The notes beneath the pieces were generated by a model, which was not told the origin of the DNA, searched no databases, and worked only from the letters and a program-made list of their open reading frames with translations. 64,000 nucleotides of DNA from Paraburkholderia hiiakae (GTDB taxonomy: Bacteria > Pseudomonadota > Gammaproteobacteria > Burkholderiales > Burkholderiaceae). The DNA is taken from assembly GCF_904848665.1 (NCBI RefSeq), contig NZ_CAJHCQ010000002.1:620001-684000 (forward strand), given 5' to 3'. Positions 49,889 to 59,427 of this stretch are shown here, one piece after another. Position 1 is the stretch's first letter, and the number at the start of each line of letters is the position of its first letter. The position numbers and the translations under genes were made by a program.

Positions 49889-52015
49889 TCAATGCGGCAC
49901 GTTCACGACGCCATCGTTCGCGCGAATCGCATTGCTGCCCGGATTCTCCACGATGGCCGGCAGGTTCGCGAGACCCAGCGGCGGTGCGGCGCCCGGACTG
50001 CCGCCGCGTGGGATCGTGCGGATGACCTGCGACGGCGGCAGCGGCGTGCCGTTCTTCAGGTGACTCCACATCAGATTGAGCGCTGCGATGTTGTAGTAAT
50101 GAACCGGCACGAAGCGCGTATCGAAGCCCGGCACGGCGAGGAAGGCATCGAAGTGCTGCCCGTTCATCACCTCGTAAAGCGACACGTGGCTGCGCGAGCC
50201 TTCTCGTTCGCTGTTTGCCGCGAGATACGCGCGCGAAGCATGGTTGATCGGCACGAGCGCATCGCTGCGGCCTTGCACGATGATCGCAGGCTTGCCGTGC
50301 AGGTTCGCATTGACGCTGATCGCCTGGACGCTTTGGCGCATGCGCGGATTTCCCTTCGTCCACAGCGCACGCAGGCAGGCCGCGCCCGCGAAGCTGGCAT
50401 CGGGCGTCGCGAGCCGATGATCGGCGCCGCCCGGCGGCGTGACGTTGTAGACGAGACTGACGCCATTGGTCGGCGGCACACCGTTACCCACGCCGAAGAT
50501 CGTGAGCAGGGGCGAGACGGCGGGCGCAACGCCCGCAGCGCCCGTCGAAGCGTTCGTCGTGCCGAAGCTGAAGCCGCACAGGTTGTCTACCACGCTCGAC
50601 CTCGTGTAGGCATCGGCGTAAGTCACGGCGACGGCTGGCACGGCTTGCGAATCCCACATCGGCGCGTGTAGCAGATCGGAGTCCGCTTCATAGCCGGCTT
50701 CGTGCAGGCGTGCGAGCGCATCGTTTGCCTGCGCTTGCGTATCGCCGCCGTGTATGTAGCCTGCCGCCGCGAGCGACGTGCAGCGCGCCTCGCGAATAGC
50801 GGTTGTGGTCGCAACGGGCAGCGCCGTGAGGTAGGGCGCGCCAGTGGCGGCGTCAGCGAGCGCGGCGCAGGGTTGCAGCAGGTTCGCGAGCGTCGTGTAG
50901 TCGGCCAGCGGTTTGCCGGCCGCAGCAATACGCTGACCGCCTTCCCTGACTTGCGCGTCGCCGGGCATGCGCACGTTGATCTGCGGCTCCCCAACGACGA
51001 CAGCCGTGATCCACTTGCCCGTGTCCTGTTCGGCCGCCGCGAGCGACGCGCCGCCGCCGTTGCTCACGGAAGCCGCGATCGTCGTGATGTCGCCGCTCGC
51101 GTAGCGCACGCCGTGATTCGATGCATCGACGCGCGGCGCGAACTGCTGGTTGAGCACCCAGTACGCGAACTGGACTGCCTCGAGGGTGTCCTTGCCCCAG
51201 TCCGCCTCGGGGTTCAACTGGGAATGCGCATGCTTGAACGCATAGCGGTTCGGAAACTTCTGGTTGTACGCGGCGAGCGCTCCCGCCGGCACGTTCGCGG
51301 TGAACAGGCTCGCGCGTCCCGCCGTTGCGGCATCGGCGGTGCGGCCATCGATCAGCGTGACGAGACCGCTCATCAGTTCTTCTGCGCCGTTGCCCGTGCC
51401 CTTGTCGGTATAGGCAACCGCGCAGCCGCGCTTGAGTCCCCACTCGCCGGCCGCCGAGATTGCGCCGTACACGCCGCGCGAGCCCGACGACGTGGCGGTC
51501 ACGATGCACGGGTTCGCCGGATCGAAACTGGCTGGCACTTGTACGAGCAGGCTGACGTTCTGGCGGCCGCTGCCGTCGTCGGCGAATGCGAGATATTCGG
51601 TGCCGGCGATTTTGCCTTCGCCCAGTGTGTCGTTGCCATAGAGATCGACGTTAGGCCCCCAGAAGCGGCCATAGCCGCCGTTCGCACTGATGTCGACGAG
51701 CGCGCGATAGTTCGACCAGATCGCAAGCCTGCGCAGTTCGGCTGCCGTCGGGGCCGCAGGATTCGCGATGGTCGGCTGCGCGCCGGCAAGCCCGGTTTTG
51801 CCGAGGCCGGCGGTCAGCAGATCGTCACTGACGCCGTCGTAGCTGGTGGTTTGCAGGCTGCTCGCCACCACGAATGGCGGCAGTCTGTTCAGTGCTGCGT
51901 GATTGGCGTTGTTGTCGGCAGCGCGCGCGCCAGGCACGAGCGCCGCGCCTGCCATGGCGATCGCGGCACCGAGCCGTGCCGTTTTACACCGGACTGCTAA
52001 CGGAGTATCTCTCAT
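49889..52015 (-). CDS. D-(-)-3-hydroxybutyrate oligomer hydrolase
   Basis: 708 residues from ATG 52015, with AGGA about 8 nt upstream; an upstream in-frame extension lacks a ribosome site. A signal peptide ends GARA near residue 33. The sequence matches 3HB-oligomer hydrolases across its length, including the nucleophile region SVSNGGGASLAAAEQD and the segments VDISANGGYGRFWG and IIVQGRSDALVP. It cleaves oligomers released from polyhydroxybutyrate into monomers, usually outside the cytoplasm or in the cell envelope. It appears to be a single-gene unit. Confidence 0.93.
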   Translation of the reverse strand: MRDTPLAVRCKTARLGAAIAMAGAALVPGARAADNNANHAALNRLPPFVVASSLQTTSYDGVSDDLLTAGLGKTGLAGAQPTIANPAAPTAAELRRLAIWSNYRALVDISANGGYGRFWGPNVDLYGNDTLGEGKIAGTEYLAFADDGSGRQNVSLLVQVPASFDPANPCIVTATSSGSRGVYGAISAAGEWGLKRGCAVAYTDKGTGNGAEELMSGLVTLIDGRTADAATAGRASLFTANVPAGALAAYNQKFPNRYAFKHAHSQLNPEADWGKDTLEAVQFAYWVLNQQFAPRVDASNHGVRYASGDITTIAASVSNGGGASLAAAEQDTGKWITAVVVGEPQINVRMPGDAQVREGGQRIAAAGKPLADYTTLANLLQPCAALADAATGAPYLTALPVATTTAIREARCTSLAAAGYIHGGDTQAQANDALARLHEAGYEADSDLLHAPMWDSQAVPAVAVTYADAYTRSSVVDNLCGFSFGTTNASTGAAGVAPAVSPLLTIFGVGNGVPPTNGVSLVYNVTPPGGADHRLATPDASFAGAACLRALWTKGNPRMRQSVQAISVNANLHGKPAIIVQGRSDALVPINHASRAYLAANSEREGSRSHVSLYEVMNGQHFDAFLAVPGFDTRFVPVHYYNIAALNLMWSHLKNGTPLPPSQVIRTIPRGGSPGAAPPLGLANLPAIVENPGSNAIRANDGVVNVPH

Positions 52016-52250
52016 GGGTGTTTCCTTGTTTGTTGTTAGGGTAGGACGCACTGCATCGGGAAGGCCGTCGCGACGTGCCGGCATCGCGGCACTCATGGAC
52101 ATTAGGACATCCTGAAAGCAGATACCAGGAGAGATTGTGTGCGCGCGCAAGGGGATCCGCTTCCACGTCGTACTGACGTTGGAAGGCGGGACTTGCGCGG
52201 CCGATTACGCGATTTGGGGATCGCGTTCCCGTGACGGGTGACTGGCGGCG

Positions 52251-53351
52251 TTATTTGCACAGCAGGAGCAAGCGCTCCTGATCCGAGCATGGCCGTCCAT
52301 CGGCTCGTTGCGTGGCGGGGGCGCCTTGTGCCGCCGCCGGGGCTTTTGCGGCCTGCGCTGCGGCGTGATGGGCGAAACACGCCTTCAGGCGTCGCTCGAC
52401 GGGCTGATAGTATTGCCAGCCTTTGCCGAGGCCAGGTAGTTCAAGCTTCACTTGCTTCCACTTCGGATGGCCGTGCTCCTGCAGGTTGTCGAAGTTCTCG
52501 CAGAGCGAATCGGCAAAGCGCTTCAGGTTGCCGACCGTGTCGCGCAGGTTGTAGTCGTAGGTGACGAGAAAGGCCTTGACTGTCCAGGTCGACACGTCTT
52601 CTTTCAGCCAGTTCGGGTAGCTCGAAACGTGAATGGTCGCGGGATAATAGGTTTGCTTCGCGCGCGCCGTTTCTGGCGCGTTTGGATCGACGTGCAGGAA
52701 GCGGATCTGCTGCAGCAGTTCGGGGTTCATGTCCGTAAAGAGCTTGGCGGGCTGCCCGGCGACGATGATCGCCACGTCGATCTTCTTGACGATGAGCGCG
52801 GCGAGCGCGTCTTCGTTGCTCAGGTGCTGCGCGTTCTGCTCGGGAATGGGCTGACCGAACATGAGGCGGTATAGCGTCGTTGCCGACTGAGCGGTGCCGC
52901 TGCCGATCAGGCCGACGCTGATTACCTTGTCCTTGATCTCGTTGATCGCCTTCATTGGCGAGTCGTTACGCACGACAAAGTAAATCTCTTCGTCATAGAG
53001 CGGCATGATGAGCCGCAGCGGCCGTATCAGTGTGCCGGCATCTTCATTGCCGGAATTGGCCATGTCGACGTAGGCCTGGTAGACGTCGGACTGCACGAGC
53101 GCGAGCTTCACGCCGGGCTCGAAACGCATGCGCTGCACGTTTTCCGCCGAGCCTTTCGATGGAATCACTTCGAGGTCGATGCCGGCCGGCGGCGCTACCC
53201 ATTTCGCCAGGTCCTGACCGATCTGAATGTATGTGCCGCGCTCTGGGCCGGTCACGATCCGGTAGTGCGCATCTGCCTCGGCAGCGACGGCGAGCGTTGA
53301 GAAAAGCAGGGCGATCAGCGCCGCCACTCCCGCTAGAATCGTTTTCAACAT
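52251..53351 (-). CDS. TAXI-family TRAP-type solute-binding protein
   Basis: 366 residues. Signal peptide of about 23 residues ending AVAA. The TAXI fold is recognised from YRIVTGPERGTYIQIGQDLA, GSAENVQRM, LALVQSDVYQAY, GLIGSGTAQSA and the DVAIIVAGQPAKLF hinge. The C-terminus carries an extra Ala-rich stretch and a Cys-containing tail. No TRAP membrane subunits are encoded nearby, so it works with a distant transporter or as a sensor. The gene upstream on the same strand encodes a zinc-ribbon membrane protein. Confidence 0.88.
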   Translation of the reverse strand: MLKTILAGVAALIALLFSTLAVAAEADAHYRIVTGPERGTYIQIGQDLAKWVAPPAGIDLEVIPSKGSAENVQRMRFEPGVKLALVQSDVYQAYVDMANSGNEDAGTLIRPLRLIMPLYDEEIYFVVRNDSPMKAINEIKDKVISVGLIGSGTAQSATTLYRLMFGQPIPEQNAQHLSNEDALAALIVKKIDVAIIVAGQPAKLFTDMNPELLQQIRFLHVDPNAPETARAKQTYYPATIHVSSYPNWLKEDVSTWTVKAFLVTYDYNLRDTVGNLKRFADSLCENFDNLQEHGHPKWKQVKLELPGLGKGWQYYQPVERRLKACFAHHAAAQAAKAPAAAQGAPATQRADGRPCSDQERLLLLCK

Positions 53352-53411
53352 GGTCTCTCTCCCGCTCTGTTTGTGATGTACGGCAGACTTCGTTATGTTA
53401 GGGAATCCTTT

Positions 53412-54608
53412 TCAATGCGTGGCGCCTGGTGGCGCGGTGTGCGTCCAGCCGTTTTGCACGATCGCGCGCTGCCGTGCGTCGGCACTGTTGTCGTTGCTGG
53501 CGGGACTGGCAGCCGTCGCCGCGTTCGTCATATTCGTTGCATTCGTTGCGTTCGTTGCGTTCGTCGCGTTCGTCGTATCAGGCAGCGGTGGCGGCGATGG
53601 GTTCGTGTTCCAATCCTGCGACGACGGCAGTCGCACGGTGTTCGCTGCGTGCGGCATGGGTGCTGCCGCGTTCGCTTGCGGGGCGCCATTGGGCGAGCTG
53701 AGCGGTTTCCAGGCAGACGATACGATGGCGCGCTCCATAAACGATTGCGCGGCTTGACTGCTCGAATCGATCGCCAGTGCCTCCGAAGCTTGTTGCTGCA
53801 CGCAGCCCCAGACACGCTGTGCGGCACAGCGGTCCGCGTTTTGCAACGCGATATCGCGCCGTTGCTCGCGCGCCGCGATATCTCTTTGTAGCGCGTGTGC
53901 CTCTTCGTTGTTCGGGTCGCGTGCGAGCACGGCATTGGCCGCGGCGCTCGCGTCGAACAGGTTGTTTTGAGCAAGACTGGTACGCGCGACACGCAGGCCG
54001 TCGGCCACATCCGCGATTTGCGGCGCGGCGTGTGCATTCGGCGCGGGCGATTGAGGCTCGACGCGGGTCTCCGTGCTCGCAGCAGCGGGCGTTTCATCCG
54101 TCTGTTGCCGAGGCGCATTGATCGAAACCGATCCGCCCGAAGAATGCAGGGTCGCTTCGCTCGCTGTGTCCTCCCGCTGGCGGTTGGTGCCGAGCAGCAG
54201 ATACGTGCCGTATGCGAAAGCAAGAATGAATGCGATGACGAATAGGCCCTTGGGAAAGATCCACTGCCCCATCTGCGAAAACCGCAAGTTCTGCGCGAGT
54301 TGCATGGCGTGCTGCGCGGCGTGCTGCACGCCGTTCTGTTCAGTGTGCGGGTAGCTGGGGTCCAGCGATGGCCCATCGGACGGGGGCACGCCCGCCGGCG
54401 CCATCTTCGCGGCCGAGGGTGCGGGGGGCGCCGCCGTAGTGGCGCCGAGGGGTGTCATCGTGGCTTTCGGATGGGTGCCTAGCGAAACTTTGTCGAGCGG
54501 AGAATCCGTGCCGCAGTAAGGACAGAATTCGAAGTTCTCATACAGCAGCCCGCCGCAGCGCTTGCACGCGGAGGGGAAGTTATGGTCGCGACCAATCTGA
54601 GCGGACAT
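53412..54608 (-). CDS. Zinc-ribbon single-pass membrane protein with T-N-A tandem repeats
   Basis: 398 residues. An N-terminal zinc ribbon (CKRCGG near residue 15, CPYCGT near 29) is followed by a Pro/Ala-rich linker, one membrane helix (GLFVIAFILAFAYGTYLLLG, about 122-141) and a predicted outer domain. That domain has a TPR-like helical part (ARTSLAQNNLFDASAAANAV, about 205-290). Near the end are six imperfect Thr-Asn-Ala repeats. The arrangement suggests a cytoplasmic zinc finger with an extracytoplasmic scaffold. It precedes the TAXI protein on the same strand. Function unknown. Confidence 0.8.
   Translation of the reverse strand: MSAQIGRDHNFPSACKRCGGLLYENFEFCPYCGTDSPLDKVSLGTHPKATMTPLGATTAAPPAPSAAKMAPAGVPPSDGPSLDPSYPHTEQNGVQHAAQHAMQLAQNLRFSQMGQWIFPKGLFVIAFILAFAYGTYLLLGTNRQREDTASEATLHSSGGSVSINAPRQQTDETPAAASTETRVEPQSPAPNAHAAPQIADVADGLRVARTSLAQNNLFDASAAANAVLARDPNNEEAHALQRDIAAREQRRDIALQNADRCAAQRVWGCVQQQASEALAIDSSSQAAQSFMERAIVSSAWKPLSSPNGAPQANAAAPMPHAANTVRLPSSQDWNTNPSPPPLPDTTNATNATNATNATNMTNAATAASPASNDNSADARQRAIVQNGWTHTAPPGATH
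53521..53574. repeat. Six tandem 9-bp repeats inside the zinc-ribbon gene
   Basis: Units of GCGTTCGTY or close variants repeat six times and encode Thr-Asn-Ala/Met on the minus strand. Being 9 bp, changes in copy number keep the reading frame, so the length can vary between strains. Confidence 0.85.
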
Positions 54609-54901
54609 GATGTCGTCCCACCGTTATGGCGATGCCATTTCGGCATGCTCAGAATCGTCGTTGAAGCGAAGCGCGATGCCCCGCGGAACTCACGATCTGC
54701 ATGCGCAGGAAAGCGGCGTGGCCGACCGAGCGCAGCCGCGTTAAGAAAATATGGTTGATTTCCCACAGCGCGTCAATCTCCGCTGTTGCCTGGCGCACAT
54801 ATGCGTGGTGGCTTAATTCTGGTGAAGATTGAGGTGCGGAACGTTTTACCGCGCAATTCAGGTTTCGTGTGCGTGCTGCTTTTATTTATAAGGGTAGCGA
54901 A
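54609..54901. other. Intergenic region before the likely broken gene
   Basis: No convincing gene. It holds the upstream region of the zinc-ribbon gene and AT-richer DNA after 54770. A TTTATTTATAAGGG patch at about 54880-54894 precedes the frame that starts at 54902. Confidence 0.4.
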
Positions 54902-55284
54902 ATGACCGAGCGTGCTTCTTTACGGTCCTGCACCGAACGAGAAATGTGGCCCCAATTGAACACGCTGGCCGATGGCCGCCAACCACGGATTGCAATCATT
55001 CAGACAAACGCTGAGGCCTTGTCGAGCATGCAATTCGTCATTCGCTCACGGCCGCGTTGCAACGAGATCTCGCATCGCCGGCACGCATGCACCTGTTGGT
55101 TTCGTGCTTGCTGGAATTGCTGCGTGCGCATCGAATCAGCACGCATAGCTTGCGAAACTATCCCTTGACAAAGTACCGCGGCGCCTCCTATTTTTCCTCT
55201 GCCATCTTTCATTACAAAATATTTCCCGCGAAATCATGTCGGCGAAACTCAATGTATTCGCCTCATGCGCTATGGGTTATTTAG
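54902..55284 (+). pseudogene. Possible frameshifted small gene
   Basis: From ATG 54902 the frame reads protein-like residues up to about QPRIAIIQTNAEAL near 55020. A different frame then gives a convincing helical segment (ALQRDLASPARMHLLVSCLL, from 55051), while the original frame turns Cys/Arg-rich. This is what a one-base frameshift around 55018-55030 would produce. No homolog can be named, and both parts are short, so the call is tentative. Confidence 0.3.
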
Positions 55285-55461
55285 TTATCCATAGTAAATA
55301 AATAACGCTCAAATTGAATCGACTTTGTCAGGAATGGAAAGTTAAATGTCAGCCGCTGTATGCCGTTAGTGCATTTGAATTTCGATGCTTTTTTCAAGGC
55401 TTCATTTCCGGCGAAGGCGGTCCCCGCGTAGTGTGACGTCATCATTCGAAGGGGTATAACA
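55285..55461. other. AT-rich upstream region of the S10 peptidase operon
   Basis: Composition is clearly AT-richer than its neighbours (especially 55180-55350). It likely holds the promoter for 55462-58426. GAAGGGG lies about 8 nt before the ATG at 55462. No gene seen. Confidence 0.4.
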
Positions 55462-57285
55462 ATGCATCCGGACAGTAGACCCAGCGTGGGTTGTAGCCGT
55501 AGTTGGAGCCAGCTGCGCCATGCAGGCGCGATGGCTATTGGTGTGCTGATGCTTGCGGGATGCGGAGGCGGCGATAGCAGCCCGTCCTCGTCTGCCGCGA
55601 GCGCGCTGAACCAGGTTTCGGCGAGTGCTAAGGCAGCCGCGCAGACGCCAAATTCATCAAACGCAAACCAGCCCTACACGGACCCGATCGCGTACTCGGC
55701 AAATGCCAACGATGGCCTTGCCGTGTCGCAGGTCGCCGAAAAAGCCGCAATCATGCATTACCAGTGGAGTTCGGGGAAAACGACCATCAACTACACGACG
55801 ACAACCGGCCATTTGACCGCTTCTGACGCGAACGGCAATCCGGAAGCGACGATGTCGTATGTCGCTTATACCGCGCCGAGCACAAACGGTTCGCCGCGGC
55901 CGGTGACGTTCATCTATAACGGTGGTCCGGGTTCGTCATCGATCTGGTTGCGTCTCGGCTCGTTTGCGCCAACGCGTGTCGCCACGCCCGATCCGCTGCT
56001 CACCAACTGGCCGAACTTTCCACTCGTCGACAATGCGGAGAGCCTGATCGACACCACGGACATGGTGTTCATCGACCCGCCGGGCACGGGGCTTTCGGAG
56101 GCCATCCTGCCGAACACGAACCAGAAGTTCTGGGGCTGCGATCCAGACGTGGACGTGATGCGCGATTTCATCAAGCGCTATCTGGCGGTGAATAATCGCG
56201 GCAGTTCACCGATCTATCTCTACGGCGAATCGTATGGCACGCCGCGCACCGACATGCTTGCGCTCGCGCTCGAAGCGGCGGGCGTGCAACTGACCGGCAT
56301 CGTGCTTCAGTCGTCCATCCTGAATTACTTTGCCGACGCGATCGAGGCGACGGCGATCACGGATTCAACGGCAGGTTTGCAGCTCGACACCGATACGCTC
56401 GCGGGCTATTACCCCGGCTATGCCGAAGTGGCGGCCTACTTCAATCTGGTTTCGCCGCCATTGATCGATCAAGGACTCTTTGCGCTGCAGTCGGAGATCT
56501 TCGCGACAGGTCAGTACCAGCATTTCAGGAAATACGCGCAATCGTGGGTGCTGAGTCAACTCGGCATTCCCGACGCGCTCGGCAATCCTGTCTTTCCGCC
56601 CGAGAAAACGCTGGATTCGTGGCGCTGGCCTTCGAGCCTCACGTTGCAGGCGCTCAATGGCTATTTCAACGTGAATCCCTTCAATAACGAACTGATTCCG
56701 GGCACGACGATCGGGCGTTACGATGGGCGCGTGTCGTTGCCGGATTCGGATCCGCGTTTGCAGAGCGACGGCGACCCATCGGACATCCTCATCTCGCAGC
56801 CGTTCACGACCGCACTCGCCACGCAGATGCCGGATTATCTCGGCTACACGGCGCCGAATGCGACGTACATGCCGCTGAACGACAACATCATCGAGGTCTG
56901 GGACTTCTCGCACGACGGCCAGCCACTGCCCGATACGCTACCCGACCTGCTCGGCGCGATTCAGCTCAATCCGCAGCTCAAGGTGCTTTCGGAGAACGGT
57001 TATCACGATCTCGCAACGCCGTTCTTCAATACAGAGAAGCAGCTTGCTCGCCTGCAAACGGTGGCGGGTTTGCGCCCGAACCTGCAGGTCAACTTCTTCC
57101 AGGGCGGCCATATGATTTATCTGGACAACGTCGCGCGCCCGAAGATGAAGGCCGATCTCGTGAGCTACTATGGTGGCCAACCCATACCATTGGCGCTTTC
57201 GCTCTGGACGCTTCCGCAGCCGTGGCCCGACGAGAGTCCCGCGGGCACGCCGACTTCCACTGCAGTCGCGGCAGCGGGCCAATAA
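55462..57285 (+). CDS. S10-family serine carboxypeptidase-like lipoprotein
   Basis: 607 residues. The lipobox LAGC ends at Cys34, so it is probably a lipoprotein. Serine carboxypeptidase features: oxyanion YNGGPGSSS, nucleophile Ser257 in YGESYGT, a likely catalytic Asp516 and His550 in QGGHMIY. It would trim C-terminal residues from peptides in the periplasm or at the cell surface. It is followed by an EF-hand-like secreted protein and a further secreted protein on the same strand. Confidence 0.92.
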   Translation: MHPDSRPSVGCSRSWSQLRHAGAMAIGVLMLAGCGGGDSSPSSSAASALNQVSASAKAAAQTPNSSNANQPYTDPIAYSANANDGLAVSQVAEKAAIMHYQWSSGKTTINYTTTTGHLTASDANGNPEATMSYVAYTAPSTNGSPRPVTFIYNGGPGSSSIWLRLGSFAPTRVATPDPLLTNWPNFPLVDNAESLIDTTDMVFIDPPGTGLSEAILPNTNQKFWGCDPDVDVMRDFIKRYLAVNNRGSSPIYLYGESYGTPRTDMLALALEAAGVQLTGIVLQSSILNYFADAIEATAITDSTAGLQLDTDTLAGYYPGYAEVAAYFNLVSPPLIDQGLFALQSEIFATGQYQHFRKYAQSWVLSQLGIPDALGNPVFPPEKTLDSWRWPSSLTLQALNGYFNVNPFNNELIPGTTIGRYDGRVSLPDSDPRLQSDGDPSDILISQPFTTALATQMPDYLGYTAPNATYMPLNDNIIEVWDFSHDGQPLPDTLPDLLGAIQLNPQLKVLSENGYHDLATPFFNTEKQLARLQTVAGLRPNLQVNFFQGGHMIYLDNVARPKMKADLVSYYGGQPIPLALSLWTLPQPWPDESPAGTPTSTAVAAAGQ

Positions 57286-57371
57286 CGTCACAGATCGGGG
57301 TTTGCGTCGAGCGTCGATATTCGATATTCGATGTGGTGACCCCGCTCCTCACTCATTGAAGGCGAGCGATC

Positions 57372-57770
57372 ATGTCTACATTCAAAAAGCTATGGTGCAT
57401 TACGCCGCTCATGGTTTGCGCGGTTGCTGCCGTCACACTGGCCAACGCCCAGGCCGCAACGCAGGCGGTGGCGCCCGTTCAACTCCCGAAGGGCGGCCAC
57501 GGTGTGGATGGCCCATTTTTCCCGTCTAACCGGCCAGCGCCGCTCACGCCCTCCACGGGTACGCAATTGCAGCAGCAGGCGCAGCAGCGAGTGGCGGCTC
57601 GACTAGGCGCGAATTCCGCGTTGAGCAACGGCGCTTCGATTACGAAAGCTCAGGCGCAAAGCAGCGGGCTGGGGTACATCGCGCAGCATTTCGATCAGAT
57701 CGACACGGCGCATACCGGCCGTGTGTCGATGGGCGACGTGCAGCAATATCTGCAGAAGCAGGGCCAATGA
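57372..57770 (+). CDS. Secreted EF-hand-like protein
   Basis: 132 residues with a signal peptide ending ANAQA near residue 29. A Gln/Ala-rich middle is followed by one degenerate EF-hand loop (FDQIDTAHTGRVSMGDVQQYL) near the C-terminus, where some calcium ligands are missing. It starts 86 nt after the S10 peptidase gene, and its stop overlaps the next start, so the three likely form an operon. Confidence 0.75.
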   Translation: MSTFKKLWCITPLMVCAVAAVTLANAQAATQAVAPVQLPKGGHGVDGPFFPSNRPAPLTPSTGTQLQQQAQQRVAARLGANSALSNGASITKAQAQSSGLGYIAQHFDQIDTAHTGRVSMGDVQQYLQKQGQ

Positions 57771-58426
57771 GGGCACATGTGCGTCGCGCCGCAGCGATCG
57801 GCGTCGTGTGCGTGCTGGCGGCGGGGCCGGGCGCCCCGTCGAGCTTCGCGCTCGACGCCGCTTCCATTGTGCTGCCTCAGGACGCGCCGCACTACACGGT
57901 CGGGGACAACTGGACCTTCGAGCGGTCCGACCCGCTGTCCGGTAAGAGTCGAACCTTCACGCAAACCGTGACGTCCGTCGATGCAGACGGCAGTGCATCG
58001 CTTCTGGTCGGCCCGGGCGGCGGGCGTCTGGAACTCACCTCCGAAGCCAATGTGATTCCCAATGGCGCCGACGCGCGTGCCTGCGGGATCGCCCTGCATT
58101 TTCCGCTGCGAGCCGGTGAGCGCTATGAGGCCGACTGCATAGCGAGGACCCCTTCAGGCATGAGGGTGCAGCGCCGAGCCCAATGTGAAGTGCAAGGCGT
58201 GGAGACGGTCAGGACGAAGGCGGGCGCTTTCTCCGCGATCAAGATCACGATGAGCGGTGTCTGGCAGCCGCAGTACGGCCCGGGCGGCGGCCCGATGGAG
58301 GAGACGCTCTGGTATGCCCCGAGCGTCAAGCGCGTGGTGCGTGAAGAGTTTCAAGGGCGTCTCGCCGGCAGGGGCGCGCCCGCGACGAACGCGATCGAAC
58401 TGGTGCATTACGCGGTGAAGCCGTAA
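57767..58426 (+). CDS. Secreted protein of unknown function
   Basis: 219 residues from ATG 57767, which overlaps the EF-hand protein stop (ATGA). A signal peptide ends SSFA near residue 28. The mature part is beta-rich (YTVGDNWTFERSDPLSGKSR, VTSVDADGSASLLV, ETLWYAPSVKRVVREEF), resembling periplasmic proteins that bind hydrophobic or lipid ligands, but no family can be named with confidence. Confidence 0.8.
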   Translation: MRAHVRRAAAIGVVCVLAAGPGAPSSFALDAASIVLPQDAPHYTVGDNWTFERSDPLSGKSRTFTQTVTSVDADGSASLLVGPGGGRLELTSEANVIPNGADARACGIALHFPLRAGERYEADCIARTPSGMRVQRRAQCEVQGVETVRTKAGAFSAIKITMSGVWQPQYGPGGGPMEETLWYAPSVKRVVREEFQGRLAGRGAPATNAIELVHYAVKP

Positions 58427-58522
58427 CACGCTCGCACGTTTGTCCTCCAACTAGTCTGCACACGAAATCTCCCGCTGTCTCGTTCTCATTTACGGATTCC
58501 GCTAAGCGCGCCTCTCGTTGTC

Positions 58523-58569
58523 GGAAGGGCCACGTTGCACATATTCGCTTCGTGCAACGTGGCCCTTCC
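58523..58569. terminator. 18-bp bidirectional terminator hairpin
   Basis: GGAAGGGCCACGTTGCAC at 58523-58540 pairs perfectly with GTGCAACGTGGCCCTTCC at 58552-58569 around an 11-nt loop. It lies between the S10 operon (stop 58426) and the convergent glycine-zipper gene (stop 58615). Confidence 0.85.
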
Positions 58570-58614
58570 ATCATCGCGATTCTTCGCTTCGTTTCTCGAC
58601 GCTATCGCCGGCGC

Positions 58615-59088
58615 TTAGCGCAGGGAATAGCCTCGGCCCTGCATGCAAGCACCCCATGCACGGTGAAAACTTGCGAGCGCCTGTTGCTGCGCCGATTCCG
58701 TCTGTGCGTTTTGCGCCTCTGCGGCACGCTCCTGCCGCCGGTGCGCTATGCCGCCCGCAACCTCGCCGGACACGGCGCCGATGGCCGCGCCGCGACCGGC
58801 GTTGCCCGCGATCGCGCCAGCGGCGGCACCCACGGCCGCGCCTCCGGCGGCGCCCCTGACGCGTTGGCCGTTCTGCGCTTGCGCTTGCGGCGCGCCGTTT
58901 GCCACTTTCGCCGGGTCAATGCCCGTTTGCTGTTTTGCCCACGTATAGCAAGCACTTTCATCGGCGCTTTGCTGTTGAGCGCTTTGACCTCTCGACGGAT
59001 ACACAGCTGTTTGTTGGGCAAGCGCCGGAAGTGCAGTACCTGCAATCAGAATTGCGGCAGGAATAAATGCGATGCGATTGATTCTCAT
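58615..59088 (-). CDS. Glycine-zipper outer-envelope protein
   Basis: 157 residues with a signal peptide ending LPALA-Q near residue 24. The central region is a glycine zipper (GAAGGAAVGAAAGAIAGNAG, then AIGAVSGEVAGGIA), typical of small envelope proteins that insert into membranes. The C-terminus has a Gln/Ala-rich helix and the segment WGACMQGRGYSLR. One paired Cys set (Cys47 and Cys149 approximately) may form a disulfide. Confidence 0.85.
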   Translation of the reverse strand: MRINRIAFIPAAILIAGTALPALAQQTAVYPSRGQSAQQQSADESACYTWAKQQTGIDPAKVANGAPQAQAQNGQRVRGAAGGAAVGAAAGAIAGNAGRGAAIGAVSGEVAGGIAHRRQERAAEAQNAQTESAQQQALASFHRAWGACMQGRGYSLR

Positions 59089-59427
59089 GGAGTTCTTCTC
59101 ATAGTGGCGTGAACAAGCCGGCAGAGAATATCGTGTGATCGTTCGATAGCGTAGATGGATGAATCAAGAAGCGCTTCACTCCCGTTGATAGGTGTCAATG
59201 GAAGTTGAGACAAACCGGGAGATCACGGAGTGTGGTTGTATTTATTTGATTTGCTTTTGCATAACGCAAAAAAAACGGCATTCGACAGAAATTTTGGTTC
59301 TGGCCAAATTCAATGCGCTTAATGATTTTGAAATAGGCAAGCAAGGCACCTGCGCAGCTCCGCGCGACGGTGGTGGGGCCAATGGTACGCTTGGGCTTCA
59401 AAATCACGTGGCTGGAGATTGCCTATC
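59089..59427. other. Intergenic region between glycine-zipper and lipoprotein genes
   Basis: A 339-nt AT-richer stretch. An open frame on the plus strand covers 59192-59431 but has no ribosome site and an atypical composition, so I do not call it a gene. It likely contains divergent promoters. Confidence 0.4.

Noticed and set aside
53521..53574. CRISPR-like array
   Set aside because: Units are 9 bp with no spacers and encode in-frame T-N-A repeats.
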